Positions 8,329 to 17,574 of a stretch of 64,000 nt of DNA are shown here, in pieces. Both the position numbers and the translations under genes were made by a program. The notes under the pieces are model-generated. The model did not search any database and was not told the origin of the DNA. It saw nothing but the letters and a program-made list of their open reading frames with translations. Source of the DNA: Novosphingobium marinum (GTDB taxonomy: Bacteria; Pseudomonadota; Alphaproteobacteria; Sphingomonadales; Sphingomonadaceae); the NCBI RefSeq assembly GCF_013408095.1, contig NZ_JACBZF010000005.1:186001-250000 (forward strand). The letters run 5' to 3'. Numbering within the stretch: the first letter of the stretch is position 1; each line of letters opens with the position of its first letter.

Positions 8329-11268
8329 ATGAGTTTCATTTCGCGCGCCGTTCGCCTTCTCGCCTGCACCGCTCCTGTTGCGCTGCTTGCCGCAACTCCC
8401 GCACCCGCGTTCGCCCAGTCGGACGCTTCGGTTGCAGCGGCTCCCGCGCCGCAAGGCGTGAAGCGCTGGCCCTGGCTTTACGAGAACAGCGACGTTCCCC
8501 AGGACAAGGAGTGGATTTTCGGCGAGCTGAAGAACGGCATGCGCTATGCGGTTCGCCAGAACGGCGTGCCGCCGCAGCAGGCCTCGATCCGAATCCGCAT
8601 CGACGCCGGTTCACTGAACGAAAAGGACAGCGAGCAGGGCTATGCCCACCTGCTGGAGCACCTGCTTTTCCGCCAGTCGAAGTACCTCGGCGACGGTGAG
8701 GCGATCCCGACCTGGCAGCGGCTGGGCGCGTCCTTCGGCAGCGACACGAATGCCGAGACGACGCCGACGCACACCGTCTACAAGCTCGATCTGCCCAACG
8801 CCTCGCCCTCGTCGCTGAACGAGAGCATGAAGCTGCTGTCCGGCATGGTGACCGCGCCGACGCTGAGCGAACAGAACATCAAGTCGGACGTGCCTATCGT
8901 CCTTGCCGAGATGCGCGAACGCGGCGGTGCGTCGATGCGCGTGCAGGATGCGACGCGCCGCGTGTTCTATGCCGGTCAGCCGCTTGCGGAGCGAGCGCCG
9001 ATCGGCAAGGCCGAGACGCTCAACGCGGCGACGGCGCAGTCGGTACGCGCGTTCTACGAACGGTGGTACCGGCCCGAGAACACCGTCGTGATCGTGGCGG
9101 GCGATGTCGATCCCGCACGCGTCGAGGCGCTTGTCGCCAAGTGGTTTTCCGGCTGGAAGGCATCGGGCGAGCCGCTGCCGGCGCCCAGCTTCGGCGAGCC
9201 GGTGGCGCCCGCTTCGGCGAACCCCGACAATCCGGTCGGCGAGACTCACGTGCTCGTCGAGCCCGACCTGCCGCGTTCGGTGACTTATGCGGTCATGCGG
9301 CCCTGGAAGCAGGTCAACGACACGATCGTCTACAACCAGGGACTGATGGCCGACACGATCGCGCAGGCAATCCTCAATCGCCGCCTCGAATCCAAGGCCC
9401 GTGCCGGTGGCAACTACCTGATGGCGCAAGTCGGCCAGGACGACATCAGCCGTTCGGTCGATGCCACCTTCGTATCGGTCACGCCGCTCGGCCCGGACTG
9501 GCAGGGCGCGCTCGACGATGTTCGCGCGGTGATCGCGGACGCGCTGCAGAACGCGCCGACCGAGGACGAGATCGCGCGCGAAGTCGCCGAGATCGAAGTG
9601 GCGTTCCAGACGCCAGTCGAACAGCGCCGCCTGCTTCCGGGCTCGCGTCTTGCCGACGACCTCGTCAATGCGCTCGATATTCGCGAGACCGTGGCCGCGC
9701 CCGAGGACGTCCTGCGCATTTACCGCGATACGGTGCCGCAGTTCTCGCCCGAGAGAATTCTCAGGCACACGCGCCAGCTGTTCACCGGCACGGTGACCCG
9801 CGCGATGCTGATAACGCCGAAGGATGGCGAGGCGACCGAAGCTTCGCTCCGGCAGGCGCTGCTCGATCCGGCGGTGGCGGACGACAGCGTAAGACTTGCC
9901 GCTGCCGAGCCGATCGAGTTCGACGAGCTTCCTGCAATCGGCGCGCCCGGCGCGATCGTGACGCATGCTCCGACCGGACTCCTCGGCATCGAGCGGCTGG
10001 AATTCGCGAACGGTGTGAACGTCATGATGTGGCCGGTCATGGAAGAGCCGGGCCGCGTCGCGGTGAAGGTGCGCTTCGGCGGCGGCTATCGCTCGTTCGC
10101 ACCGGGCGACGCGCCGTACATCGCGCTTGGCGAGATGGCGCTGGTGAGCGCGGGCGTCGGCCCGCTCGGCCAGGAGGAGCTCGACCGGATCGCGACCGGC
10201 CGCAAGATGGCCTTCGAATTCGAGATCGACGATGCCGCCTTCGAATTCTCCGCCGATACCCGCCCCGCCGACCTTGCCGACCAGCTTTACCTCTTCGCCG
10301 CGAAGTTCGCGATGCCGCGCTGGGACGAGAACCCGGTCAAGCGCGCCAAGGCGGCGGCGGAATTGCAATACGAATCCTATGCGACGTCGCCGCAGGGTGT
10401 ACTGAACCGCGACCTCAAGTACCTGCAGCGCGACCGCGACCCGCGCTTCCGGACGCCGACGCCGCAGGAAATCGAGCAGGCAACGCCCGAGGGCTTTAAG
10501 CAGGTCTGGCAGCGCGCGCTGACCCACGGCCCGATCGAGGTGCAGATCTACGGCGATTTCGATCGCGATGCCGCGGTCGCCGCGTTGCAAAAGACCTTCG
10601 GTGCGCTTCCCGAACGCCAGCCGCTGCCGAGCGATGCCGCGCCCGCGAGCGCGGGTTTCCCCGAAGCGAGCGATACGCCTGTCGTCCTTACTCACAACGG
10701 CGATGCAAACCAGGCGGCGGCGGTCATTTCGTGGCCGACCGGCGGCGGGTCGATGGGCATCACCGAATCGCGCCAGCTGGAGATTCTCACGCAGCTTTTC
10801 ACCAATCGCCTGATGGAAGCGATGCGCGAGAAGCTGGGGGCGAGCTATGCGCCGCAGGTCTATTCGACCTGGCCGCTCGATCTCGACAGCGGCGGCACGA
10901 TCACCGCGCTCGCGCAGCTCGAGCCGGCGGCTGTGCCGATGTTCTTCACCACCGCGAACGAGATCGCGGGAGACCTGATCGCGAACCCGCCGAATGCGGA
11001 CGAGCTCGCGCGGGTCACGGAACCGCTGCGCCAGCAGATCACGCGTGCGGCGACCAGTTCAGCGTTCTTCATGTACCAGCTCGAAGGGGCGACCACCGAC
11101 CCGACACGGCTGGACAAGGTCCGTTCCATCCTCACCGACTACACGGTGACGACACCGGCGCAGATGCAGGAACTCGCTTCGCGCTACCTCGGCGAGGACA
11201 AGAGCTGGCGGCTGGCGGTCCTGCCGAAGGGCGTGGGCGGTGCAATGGCGAGCGCCTCGGCGCGCTGA
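8329..11268 (+). CDS. M16 (pitrilysin-type) zinc metallopeptidase, two-repeat form
   Basis: A 979-residue exported protease. Residues 1-29 form a signal peptide ending AFA|Q. The first catalytic half carries the inverted zinc motif HLLEH (H107, E110, H111) and a distal Glu in LAEMRER near 193. The second half, from about residue 540, has M16 folds but no HXXEH and is presumably the inactive partner that closes the chamber. Full-length two-unit M16 enzymes of about 950 residues degrade peptides in the periplasm or on the cell surface. The specific substrate is unknown. A candidate leaderless promoter is noted separately. Confidence 0.92.
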   Translation: MSFISRAVRLLACTAPVALLAATPAPAFAQSDASVAAAPAPQGVKRWPWLYENSDVPQDKEWIFGELKNGMRYAVRQNGVPPQQASIRIRIDAGSLNEKDSEQGYAHLLEHLLFRQSKYLGDGEAIPTWQRLGASFGSDTNAETTPTHTVYKLDLPNASPSSLNESMKLLSGMVTAPTLSEQNIKSDVPIVLAEMRERGGASMRVQDATRRVFYAGQPLAERAPIGKAETLNAATAQSVRAFYERWYRPENTVVIVAGDVDPARVEALVAKWFSGWKASGEPLPAPSFGEPVAPASANPDNPVGETHVLVEPDLPRSVTYAVMRPWKQVNDTIVYNQGLMADTIAQAILNRRLESKARAGGNYLMAQVGQDDISRSVDATFVSVTPLGPDWQGALDDVRAVIADALQNAPTEDEIAREVAEIEVAFQTPVEQRRLLPGSRLADDLVNALDIRETVAAPEDVLRIYRDTVPQFSPERILRHTRQLFTGTVTRAMLITPKDGEATEASLRQALLDPAVADDSVRLAAAEPIEFDELPAIGAPGAIVTHAPTGLLGIERLEFANGVNVMMWPVMEEPGRVAVKVRFGGGYRSFAPGDAPYIALGEMALVSAGVGPLGQEELDRIATGRKMAFEFEIDDAAFEFSADTRPADLADQLYLFAAKFAMPRWDENPVKRAKAAAELQYESYATSPQGVLNRDLKYLQRDRDPRFRTPTPQEIEQATPEGFKQVWQRALTHGPIEVQIYGDFDRDAAVAALQKTFGALPERQPLPSDAAPASAGFPEASDTPVVLTHNGDANQAAAVISWPTGGGSMGITESRQLEILTQLFTNRLMEAMREKLGASYAPQVYSTWPLDLDSGGTITALAQLEPAAVPMFFTTANEIAGDLIANPPNADELARVTEPLRQQITRAATSSAFFMYQLEGATTDPTRLDKVRSILTDYTVTTPAQMQELASRYLGEDKSWRLAVLPKGVGGAMASASAR

Positions 11269-11399
11269 TCGCTCGCGGGTTCTCTCAGTGAAGCGTTCGC
11301 CTGCGGCATTTGCCGTTTTGCAATTATGCGTCGGCGCGGCTATGGCGCGCTCCTTTCGAGCGAATGCGCGCAAGGGAATTTGGGCAAGGAAACGTTAAA

Positions 11400-12773
11400 G
11401 TGGCAAGCAACTGGAAACCCGACGGCTGGAAGACCTTCGAAGCGAAGCATCTTCCGTCCTATCTCGACGCCGGCAAGCTGGCGGAAGTCGAACAGGCGCT
11501 TTCGGACTATCCTCCGCTCGTCTTCGCGGGCGAGGCGCGTGCGCTGAAAGCGGATCTTGCCGAGGTTTCGGAGGGCAAGGGCTTCCTGCTGCAGGGCGGC
11601 GACTGTGCCGAAAGCTTCGCCGAATTCCATCCCAACAATATCCGCGACACCTTCCGCGTCATCCTGCAGATGGCGGTGGTCCTGACCTTCGCCAGCAAGC
11701 AGCCGGTGGTGAAGGTCGGGCGCATGGCGGGCCAGTTTGCCAAGCCGCGCTCCTCGCCGGTCGAGAAGCAGGGCGATGTCGAACTGCCGAGCTACCTCGG
11801 CGACATCATCAACGGCATCGATTTCGAGCCCGCCGAGCGTGCGCACGATCCGGCCCGCATGATGCGCGCCTACAGCCAGGCGGCGGCGACGCTCAACCTG
11901 CTGCGCGCCTTTGCCGGCGGCGGCTATGCCAACCTTCGCCAGGTGCACCAGTGGACGCTCGACCACATCGGGCGCAGCCCGTGGGCAACCCGCTTTGCCG
12001 AAACCGCCGACAAGATCAGCGAAGCGCTCGACTTCATGGAAGCATGCGGCGTCGATCCGGGCACGGTCCCGCAGCTCCAGGCGACGAGCTTCTACACCAG
12101 CCACGAGGCACTGCTGCTTCCCTACGAGCAGGCGCTGACCCGGCAGGATTCGCTGACCGGCGACTGGTACGACTGTTCCGCCCACATGCTGTGGATCGGA
12201 GACCGCACCCGCTTCGAGGGGTCGGCGCACGTCGAGTTCCTGCGCGGCGTCGGCAACCCGATCGGCATGAAGTGCGGGCCCAGCCTCGAACCCGATGCGC
12301 TGCTGCGCATGCTCCACGAGCTCAACCCGTCGCGCGAGGCGGGACGGATCACGCTCATCAGCCGCTTTGGCCACGAAAAGGTCGAGGAGGGCTTGCCGAA
12401 GCTGGTGCGCGCGGTGAAGCGCGAGGGGCATCCGGTGGTATGGTCGTGCGATCCGATGCACGGCAACGTCATCAAGACCGACAGCGGACTCAAGACCCGA
12501 CCGTTCGACCGCATCCTCAACGAGGTGAAGGGCTTCTTCGCCGTCCACCGGGCCGAGGGCACGCACGCGGGCGGCATCCACGTCGAGATGACCGGACAGG
12601 ACGTGACCGAGTGCACCGGCGGCGCCATCGCCATTACCGACGAGACGCTGGGCGACCGCTATCACACGCACTGCGACCCGCGCCTCAATGCCGCGCAGTC
12701 GATCGAGCTGGCGTTCCTGATGGCCGACATGCTCAATCTCGAAGCCAACGAACGCCAGAAGCGCGCCGCCTGA
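11400..12773 (+). CDS. aroG: 3-deoxy-7-phosphoheptulonate synthase, class II
   Basis: Class II (plant/actinobacterial-type) DAHP synthase, the first step of the shikimate pathway, condensing PEP and erythrose 4-phosphate. I chose the GTG at 11400 (457 residues). It has AAGGAA ten bases upstream and begins with the usual [18 protein letters not shown]. The longer frame from 11310 adds an unlikely Arg-rich tail. Family landmarks include [35 protein letters not shown] and [11 protein letters not shown]. It has no close partner gene. Confidence 0.94.
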   Translation: MASNWKPDGWKTFEAKHLPSYLDAGKLAEVEQALSDYPPLVFAGEARALKADLAEVSEGKGFLLQGGDCAESFAEFHPNNIRDTFRVILQMAVVLTFASKQPVVKVGRMAGQFAKPRSSPVEKQGDVELPSYLGDIINGIDFEPAERAHDPARMMRAYSQAAATLNLLRAFAGGGYANLRQVHQWTLDHIGRSPWATRFAETADKISEALDFMEACGVDPGTVPQLQATSFYTSHEALLLPYEQALTRQDSLTGDWYDCSAHMLWIGDRTRFEGSAHVEFLRGVGNPIGMKCGPSLEPDALLRMLHELNPSREAGRITLISRFGHEKVEEGLPKLVRAVKREGHPVVWSCDPMHGNVIKTDSGLKTRPFDRILNEVKGFFAVHRAEGTHAGGIHVEMTGQDVTECTGGAIAITDETLGDRYHTHCDPRLNAAQSIELAFLMADMLNLEANERQKRAA

Positions 12774-12845
12774 CCTTGCGGGTCGCGCGCCGTTGAAAAC
12801 CTGCGTGGCGGGGGAGCCTTACGCGCCCCGGCACGTTAGGCTTCC

Positions 12846-14087
12846 ATGGGAAGCACGGCGATTCGGGCAGAGGCGGGGGAAGGGTTGACCCTTTCGGAGC
12901 GGTTTCGGCAGACCAGGGCGCTCAGCCTCGCGCTGGCCGATCCCCTGTCCGACGCCGACGCGACGATCCAGTCGATGCCAGATGCGTCGCCCGCGAAGTG
13001 GCACCTTGCCCACACGACATGGTTCTTCGAGACGTTCCTGCTGCGCGACCGCAAGCAGGGTTATGCATTGTTCAATGAAGACTTCCCGTTCCTGTTCAAC
13101 TCCTATTACGAGGCCGAAGGCGCGCGTCATGCCCGGCCCGAGCGCGGGATGCTCTCGCGCCCGTCGCTCGACGAGCTTCGCGCTTATCGCCTGCATGTCG
13201 ACGAGGCGATGGAGCCGCTGCTCGACCGGCCCGACGTTTCCGGGCTGATCGAACTCGGCATTTCGCACGAGCAGCAGCACCAGGAACTTCTGCTGACCGA
13301 TCTCAAGCATGCGCTGTCGCGCAATCCGCTCGGCCCGGCCTACTCGGCATATCGCAACGGCATCGAAAGCGCCGGGGCGGTCGCCAATGCCCGGTGGCGC
13401 GAGCATCCCGGCGGGATCGTGCGCATCGGGCACGAGGGCGAGGGCTTTGCTTTCGACAACGAGGGCCCTTCTCATCGCGCGCTCGTCGAACCCTTCGCGC
13501 TTGCCAACCGGCTCGTGTCGAACCGGGAGTGGGACGAGTTCGTCGCCGACGGCGGATACCGGACTGCCTCGCTCTGGCTCTCCGACGGCTGGGCCTGGGT
13601 GAACGACGAAGATCGCCGCGGCCCGCTCTACTGGCGCGAGGGCGAGGAATTCACGCTCTCCGGCTGGCGCGAGCGCGATGCCGATGCGCCGGTAACGCAT
13701 ATCTCCTATTACGAGGCGGACGCCTTCGCGACCTGGGCCGGGTACCGCCTGCCGACCGAGTGCGAATGGGAAACGATGGCGCAGGACGAGGATGCCGCGT
13801 CGGGCAACCAGCTCGACGAGGCGGGTGCCGTCCATCCCGAAGGATCGGCGGGCCTGTTCGGCGATTGCTGGCAGTGGACCCGTTCTGGCTACCTGCCCTA
13901 TCCGCGCTTCCAGCCGGCTGACGGCGCCATCGGCGAATACAACGGCAAGTTCATGAGCGGGCAGTTCGTCCTCAAGGGCGCAAGCTGCGCCACGCCTCGC
14001 GGTCACTCGCGCTCCAGCTACCGCAACTTCTTCTATCCCCACCAGCGCTGGCAGTTCACCGGCCTGCGCCTTGCCAAGGACATCTGA
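12846..14087 (+). CDS. egtB: Ergothioneine biosynthesis protein EgtB (sulfoxide synthase)
   Basis: EgtB is the mononuclear iron enzyme that couples trimethylhistidine (hercynine) to a thiol donor with O2. The 413-residue protein has an N-terminal DinB-like helical domain with the iron ligands H56 (KWHLAH) and H141/H145 (HEQQH). A C-terminal FGE-sulfatase-like domain ends GHSRSSYRNFFYPHQRWQFTGLRLA. Whether it uses cysteine or gamma-glutamylcysteine cannot be told safely. egtD follows after one base, which confirms the pathway. Confidence 0.94.
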   Translation: MGSTAIRAEAGEGLTLSERFRQTRALSLALADPLSDADATIQSMPDASPAKWHLAHTTWFFETFLLRDRKQGYALFNEDFPFLFNSYYEAEGARHARPERGMLSRPSLDELRAYRLHVDEAMEPLLDRPDVSGLIELGISHEQQHQELLLTDLKHALSRNPLGPAYSAYRNGIESAGAVANARWREHPGGIVRIGHEGEGFAFDNEGPSHRALVEPFALANRLVSNREWDEFVADGGYRTASLWLSDGWAWVNDEDRRGPLYWREGEEFTLSGWRERDADAPVTHISYYEADAFATWAGYRLPTECEWETMAQDEDAASGNQLDEAGAVHPEGSAGLFGDCWQWTRSGYLPYPRFQPADGAIGEYNGKFMSGQFVLKGASCATPRGHSRSSYRNFFYPHQRWQFTGLRLAKDI

Positions 14088-14088
14088 C

Positions 14089-15075
14089 ATGGCCGGCGAT
14101 ACCGACACCGCGCTCGTCCAGGCGGACGAGGACGAGCAGCACCGCCGCTTTCGCGACGACGTGCTGTCCGGCCTTGCCCAGGAGCAGAAGACGATACCGG
14201 CGCGCTATTTCTACGACCTGCGCGGCAGCGAACTGTTCGAGGAGATCACGGCGGCACCGGAATACTATCCCACCCGCTCGGAGATCGAGATCCTGAAGAC
14301 CCAGTGCGATGCGTTTCGTCGCGACATCGGGCCGGGGAGGGGCGTGGTGGATTTCGGCGCGGGAAGCACGGCCAAGACACCGCTCCTGCTCGATTGCATC
14401 GACCCCGTGTTCTACGTTCCCATCGACATTTCGGGCGAGTTCCTGCGCGATTCGTGCGAGGCGCTGCAGCGACGCTATCCCGACATGCCGATTTTCCCGA
14501 TCGAGGCCGATTTCACCCGGCCCGTGCCGATGCCCTCAGAGGTATCCGGACAGGAGCTGCTCGGTTTCTTTCCCGGCTCGACGATCGGGAACCTCGAGCC
14601 GGCGGGCGCGGTGGACCTTCTAAGGGCCATGCGATCGACGCTCGGCGACAATGCGCTGCTGCTGATCGGGATGGACAGGATCAAGGACCCGGATGTCCTC
14701 GAGGCGGCCTACGACGATGCCGGCGGTGTGACCGCGGCCTTCAACCGCAACCTCGTCACGCGGATGAACCGCGAACTTGGCGCCGACATCCCGGAAGAAG
14801 CAATCCGGCACCGCGCGATCTGGAACCCCGACCGCGCGCGCATCGAGATGCACCTGGAAGCGACGCGCGAAATCCGCTTCGAAGTGGCCGGCGAGCGTTT
14901 CACGATGCGGGAGGGCGAGACGATCCACACCGAGAACAGCCACAAGTACGACGAGCGCAGCGCCGCGACGCTGCTGATCGCGGGAGGCTGGGACCCGGTG
15001 CGCCACTACACCGACAGCGGGAACCGCTTCATGGTCGTGCTGGCGCAGGCGGCACCGGAGTCTGTCGGACCCTGA
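14089..15075 (+). CDS. egtD: L-histidine N-alpha-methyltransferase EgtD
   Basis: EgtD trimethylates the alpha-amino group of histidine with SAM to give hercynine, the substrate of EgtB. From the ATG at 14089 the protein has 328 residues. FYDLRGSELFEEITAAPEYYPTR (41-63) is the EgtD signature and DFGAGSTAKT (88-97) is the SAM loop. The start one base after the egtB stop is preferred to the ATG at 14071, which lies inside egtB. The two genes should be co-translated. Confidence 0.94.
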   Translation: MAGDTDTALVQADEDEQHRRFRDDVLSGLAQEQKTIPARYFYDLRGSELFEEITAAPEYYPTRSEIEILKTQCDAFRRDIGPGRGVVDFGAGSTAKTPLLLDCIDPVFYVPIDISGEFLRDSCEALQRRYPDMPIFPIEADFTRPVPMPSEVSGQELLGFFPGSTIGNLEPAGAVDLLRAMRSTLGDNALLLIGMDRIKDPDVLEAAYDDAGGVTAAFNRNLVTRMNRELGADIPEEAIRHRAIWNPDRARIEMHLEATREIRFEVAGERFTMREGETIHTENSHKYDERSAATLLIAGGWDPVRHYTDSGNRFMVVLAQAAPESVGP

Positions 15076-15092
15076 TTGCGGATTACAGGAAA

Positions 15093-15167
15093 TGGCTGGG
15101 GCGGCAGGATTCGAACCTGCGCATGCCGGTACCAAAAACCGGTGCCTTACCGCTTGGCTACGCCCCA
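15093..15167 (-). tRNA. tRNA-Gln (anticodon UUG)
   Basis: The minus strand folds as a full cloverleaf. The acceptor stem TGGGGCG pairs with CGCCCCA. The D-stem is GCC/GGC, and the anticodon stem CCGGT/ACCGG encloses TTTTGGT, giving anticodon TTG. The T-arm is GCAGG-TTCGAAT-CCTGC, followed by discriminator G. The CCA end is encoded (15093-15095). The gene is 75 bases and lies between egtD and the glutathione transferase gene. No integrated element is visible next to it. Confidence 0.97.
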
Positions 15168-15222
15168 GCAAGGGGACCGCGCTTAGCGCCTTGTCCCGGC
15201 GATGGAAAGCCCCGTCGCGACG

Positions 15223-16077
15223 CTATGACTGCCGCGCGAGGACAGCGTCGATGTCGCTCGCATCGTGCCGTTCGCGCAGGTACTTTTCACCGTCGCGATT
15301 GACGATCCGCCCGCGCTTCACGCCGTCGCGTTCGTCGAGCAGGTTCACCCAGCGCACGACGTTCCGGTAGCTCGGGATGTCGAGGAAACGCGGGCCGTTC
15401 TCGTACCCTTCGTCGTTCACGAACATGCCGAACCAGCCGTAAAGCGCCATGTCGGCAATCGAATACTCGCTGCCGGCAAGATACTCATTGTCGGCAAGGT
15501 GCTTGTCGGCGACATCGAAGAGACGCTTCGTTTCCATCGAGAAGCGATTGATCGCGTATTCGTACTTCTCCGGGGCATAGGCGAAGAAGTGCCCGAAACC
15601 ACCGCCGATCATCGGCGCCGAGCCCATCTGCCACATCAGCCAGGAATAGCACTCGGCGCGCTGTGCCGCTGCCTTCGGAACGAACGCGTCGAACTTCTCT
15701 GCAAGATAAAGGAGGATCGCACCGGACTCGAACACGCGGATCGGCGCGTCGCCCGAAACATCGAGGAGAGCTGGAATCTTCGAGTTCGGATTGATCGAGA
15801 CGAAGCCGCTGGAAAACTGCTCGCCTTCGAGGATATCGACCATCCACGCATCGTACTCGGCACCTTCGTGTCCGAGCGCGAGCAGTTCCTCGAGCAGGAT
15901 CGTGACCTTCTGTCCGTTGGGCGTGCCCATCGAGTGGAGTTGCAACGGGTGCTTGCCGCGCGGCAGGTCCTTTTCGAACTTCGGGCCGGAGACCGGGCGG
16001 TTGATACTTGCGAAGCGACCGCCGCTCTCCTTGTCCCAGGTCCAGACTTCGGGCGGGACGTATTCGCTGTCGGACAA
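15223..16077 (-). CDS. yghU: YghU-type glutathione S-transferase / disulfide-bond reductase
   Basis: Nu-class glutathione transferase that reduces small disulfides. The TTG start at 16077 is preferred because GAGGAG lies eight bases before it. The resulting 284 residues match the usual length of about 288, while the ATG at 16143 would add a low-complexity head. Landmarks are the long N-terminal extension YVPPEVW, then HSMGTPNGQKVTILLEEL and INPNSKIPALLD (thioredoxin fold), and SGAILLYLAEKF. The alpha domain contains YSIADMALYGW. It lies 75 bases before ilvE in the opposite reading order on the same strand. Confidence 0.9.
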   Translation of the reverse strand: MSDSEYVPPEVWTWDKESGGRFASINRPVSGPKFEKDLPRGKHPLQLHSMGTPNGQKVTILLEELLALGHEGAEYDAWMVDILEGEQFSSGFVSINPNSKIPALLDVSGDAPIRVFESGAILLYLAEKFDAFVPKAAAQRAECYSWLMWQMGSAPMIGGGFGHFFAYAPEKYEYAINRFSMETKRLFDVADKHLADNEYLAGSEYSIADMALYGWFGMFVNDEGYENGPRFLDIPSYRNVVRWVNLLDERDGVKRGRIVNRDGEKYLRERHDASDIDAVLARQS

Positions 16078-16152
16078 GGGGCCTCTCCTCTGTTGTTGTG
16101 ATAGTGCCCCATGTGGGGCCGCGGTCGCCGGCCGCAAGCGCACCGTGCGCGA

Positions 16153-17259
16153 TTAGTCGCCCAGCTTGGTGACCCAGCCGTGCGGATCGGCGACCTCGCC
16201 ACGCTGGATGGATACGAGCCGGCTCTTGAGCTTCTCGGTAAGCTGACCCGGTCCGCCCGACCCGATCGTGAATTCGCCGTCGCGGCTTGCGACCTGCCCG
16301 ACCGGCGTCACCACCGCCGCGGTCCCGCAGGCGAAGCATTCGACAAGCCTGCCCGAGTTCGCATCCTCGCGCCACTGATCGATGCTGTAGCGCTCCTCGC
16401 GCACCGCAAGGCCTTCGTCGCGCGCCAGCGTCAGCAGGCTGTCGCGCGTGATGCCGGGAAGGATTGTCCCTGTCAGCGGCGGGGTAAGCAGCGTCCCGTC
16501 CTCGAACACGAAGTAGAGGTTCATGCCGCCCAGTTCCTCCACCCACTTGCGCTCGACCGCGTCGAGGAAGACGACCTGGTCGTGCCCGCGCTCGATCGCT
16601 TCGGCCTGCGGCACGAGGCTGGCGGCGTAGTTGCCGCCGCACTTGGCCGCCCCGGTTCCACCGGGCGCGGCGCGGATGTAGTCGGCAGACACCCAGATCG
16701 AGACGGCAGGCGCGCCGGACTTGAAGTAATTTCCGGCGGGGCTGGCGATGACGAGGTACTTGTACTGCTTGGCCGGCCGCACGCCGAGAAACGTCTCGGA
16801 TGCGAACATGAAGGGCCGCAGGTAGAGCGAACCTCCTTCGACCGTCGGGAACCACGCCCGGTCCGCATCGACGAGGCGCTTGACCGATTCGACGAAGACC
16901 TCCTCCGGGAGGTCGGGCATTGCGAGCCGGCGTGCCGACATGTTGAACCGTTCGGCATTGGCCTCGGGCCGGAAGAAGGCGATGCCGCCGTCGGCCTGGC
17001 GATAGGCCTTCAGCCCCTCGAAGATCTCCTGCGCATAGTGCAGCACCGCGCAGGCGGGATCGATCGAGAGCGGTTCGCGCGGGCCGATGACCGCAGTGTG
17101 CCATCCCTGCCCCTCGGTCCAGTCGATCGAGACCATGTGATCGGAAAAGTTCGTGCCGAAACCGGGATTGGCCAGGATCGCCGCCCGGTCCTCGGGCGTG
17201 GCGGGCGAGGGGTGTTCCCTCGAGGTGAAGGTGAGTTCGGTTTCGGCGGTCGTCGCCAT
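16153..17259 (-). CDS. ilvE: Branched-chain amino acid aminotransferase
   Basis: A fold-type IV PLP aminotransferase of 368 residues that makes or degrades Leu, Ile and Val. It belongs to the longer (BCAT/eukaryotic-like) subgroup. The PLP lysine is K206 in GAAKCGGNYAASL. HYAQEIFEGLKAYR and VEELGGMNLYFVF are family blocks. The ATG at 17259 has GAGG seven bases before it, so the longer frame is rejected. It is preceded by a hairpin and tiny reading frames that could form a regulated leader. Confidence 0.94.
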   Translation of the reverse strand: MATTAETELTFTSREHPSPATPEDRAAILANPGFGTNFSDHMVSIDWTEGQGWHTAVIGPREPLSIDPACAVLHYAQEIFEGLKAYRQADGGIAFFRPEANAERFNMSARRLAMPDLPEEVFVESVKRLVDADRAWFPTVEGGSLYLRPFMFASETFLGVRPAKQYKYLVIASPAGNYFKSGAPAVSIWVSADYIRAAPGGTGAAKCGGNYAASLVPQAEAIERGHDQVVFLDAVERKWVEELGGMNLYFVFEDGTLLTPPLTGTILPGITRDSLLTLARDEGLAVREERYSIDQWREDANSGRLVECFACGTAAVVTPVGQVASRDGEFTIGSGGPGQLTEKLKSRLVSIQRGEVADPHGWVTKLGD

Positions 17260-17356
17260 TGTCGGTCCTCGATCGGAAAGCGTTGACGTTTCGCCGCAGT
17301 CGTTGGGGGAAACAGAGGCTTTTCGCAAGTGCCGCAAGAGAAGCGCCGCAAAATGA

Positions 17357-17392
17357 GAAGGGCCGCTCCCGATCGAACGGGAACGGCCCTTC
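17357..17392 (-). terminator. Strong hairpin with T-rich tail upstream of ilvE
   Basis: Arms at 17357-17370 and 17379-17392 pair over 14 bp with one G-U in RNA and an 8-base loop. On the minus strand the stem is followed by TCATTTTG, a modest T tract. It lies 98 bases before the ilvE start and 46 bases after the last tiny reading frame. It could terminate a short upstream transcript or act as an attenuator for ilvE. Confidence 0.7.
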
Positions 17393-17437
17393 GCATGGTC
17401 AGCGGCCTGGAAGTGCCGCCTGCAAAGCCTTTATCGC

Positions 17438-17574
17438 TTACTGCCCTTCAGCGATAATGCCTCGCGACGGAAACTGCCGACCTCTCTGCTGAACCATGAG
17501 ACATCGGATCACCTCCTTTCGCGCTGTTGAGCCAGGTCGCCGCCTGTGAAGCGACTGGGGGCGAAAGGAGCCAT
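17438..17574 (-). other. Cluster of overlapping tiny reading frames in an otherwise gene-free stretch
   Basis: The stretch 17260-17697 has no conventional gene. On its minus strand three short frames overlap. A is ATG 17574 to TGA 17509 (21 residues) with GGAGG upstream. B is ATG 17504 to TGA 17448 (MSHGSAERSAVSVARHYR, 18 residues), positioned ideally behind AAAGGAGGTGATC. C is GTG 17512 to TAA 17438 (24 residues), and its GTGA overlaps the stop of A. B also continues upstream in frame to an ATG at 17642 (64 residues). Which frame is translated cannot be decided here, and none matches a family I know. The hairpin at 17357-17392 follows. Confidence 0.35.
17507..17519 (-). promoter_or_regulatory. 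Perfect extended Shine-Dalgarno sequence
   Basis: The minus strand reads AAAGGAGGTGATC, complementary along its whole length to the 3' end of 16S rRNA. The spacing to ATG 17504 is seven bases from AGGAGG, near the optimum. Such complete complementarity is rare in a genome where most starts here have weak or no such site. The plus strand consequently mimics the 16S 3' tail. Confidence 0.6.

Noticed and set aside
8611..10695. 694-codon open frame on the minus strand
   Set aside because: It lies wholly opposite the M16 peptidase, which is clearly real, and has no recognisable domain.
15093..15167. tRNA-Gln as an attachment site for a genomic island
   Set aside because: No integrase, no direct repeat of the tRNA 3' end and no change in gene style was found on either side.
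17506..17519. Remnant of a 16S rRNA gene
   Set aside because: Only the terminal 14 bases match. The upstream helix-45 sequence (GGAACCTGCGGCT) is absent.
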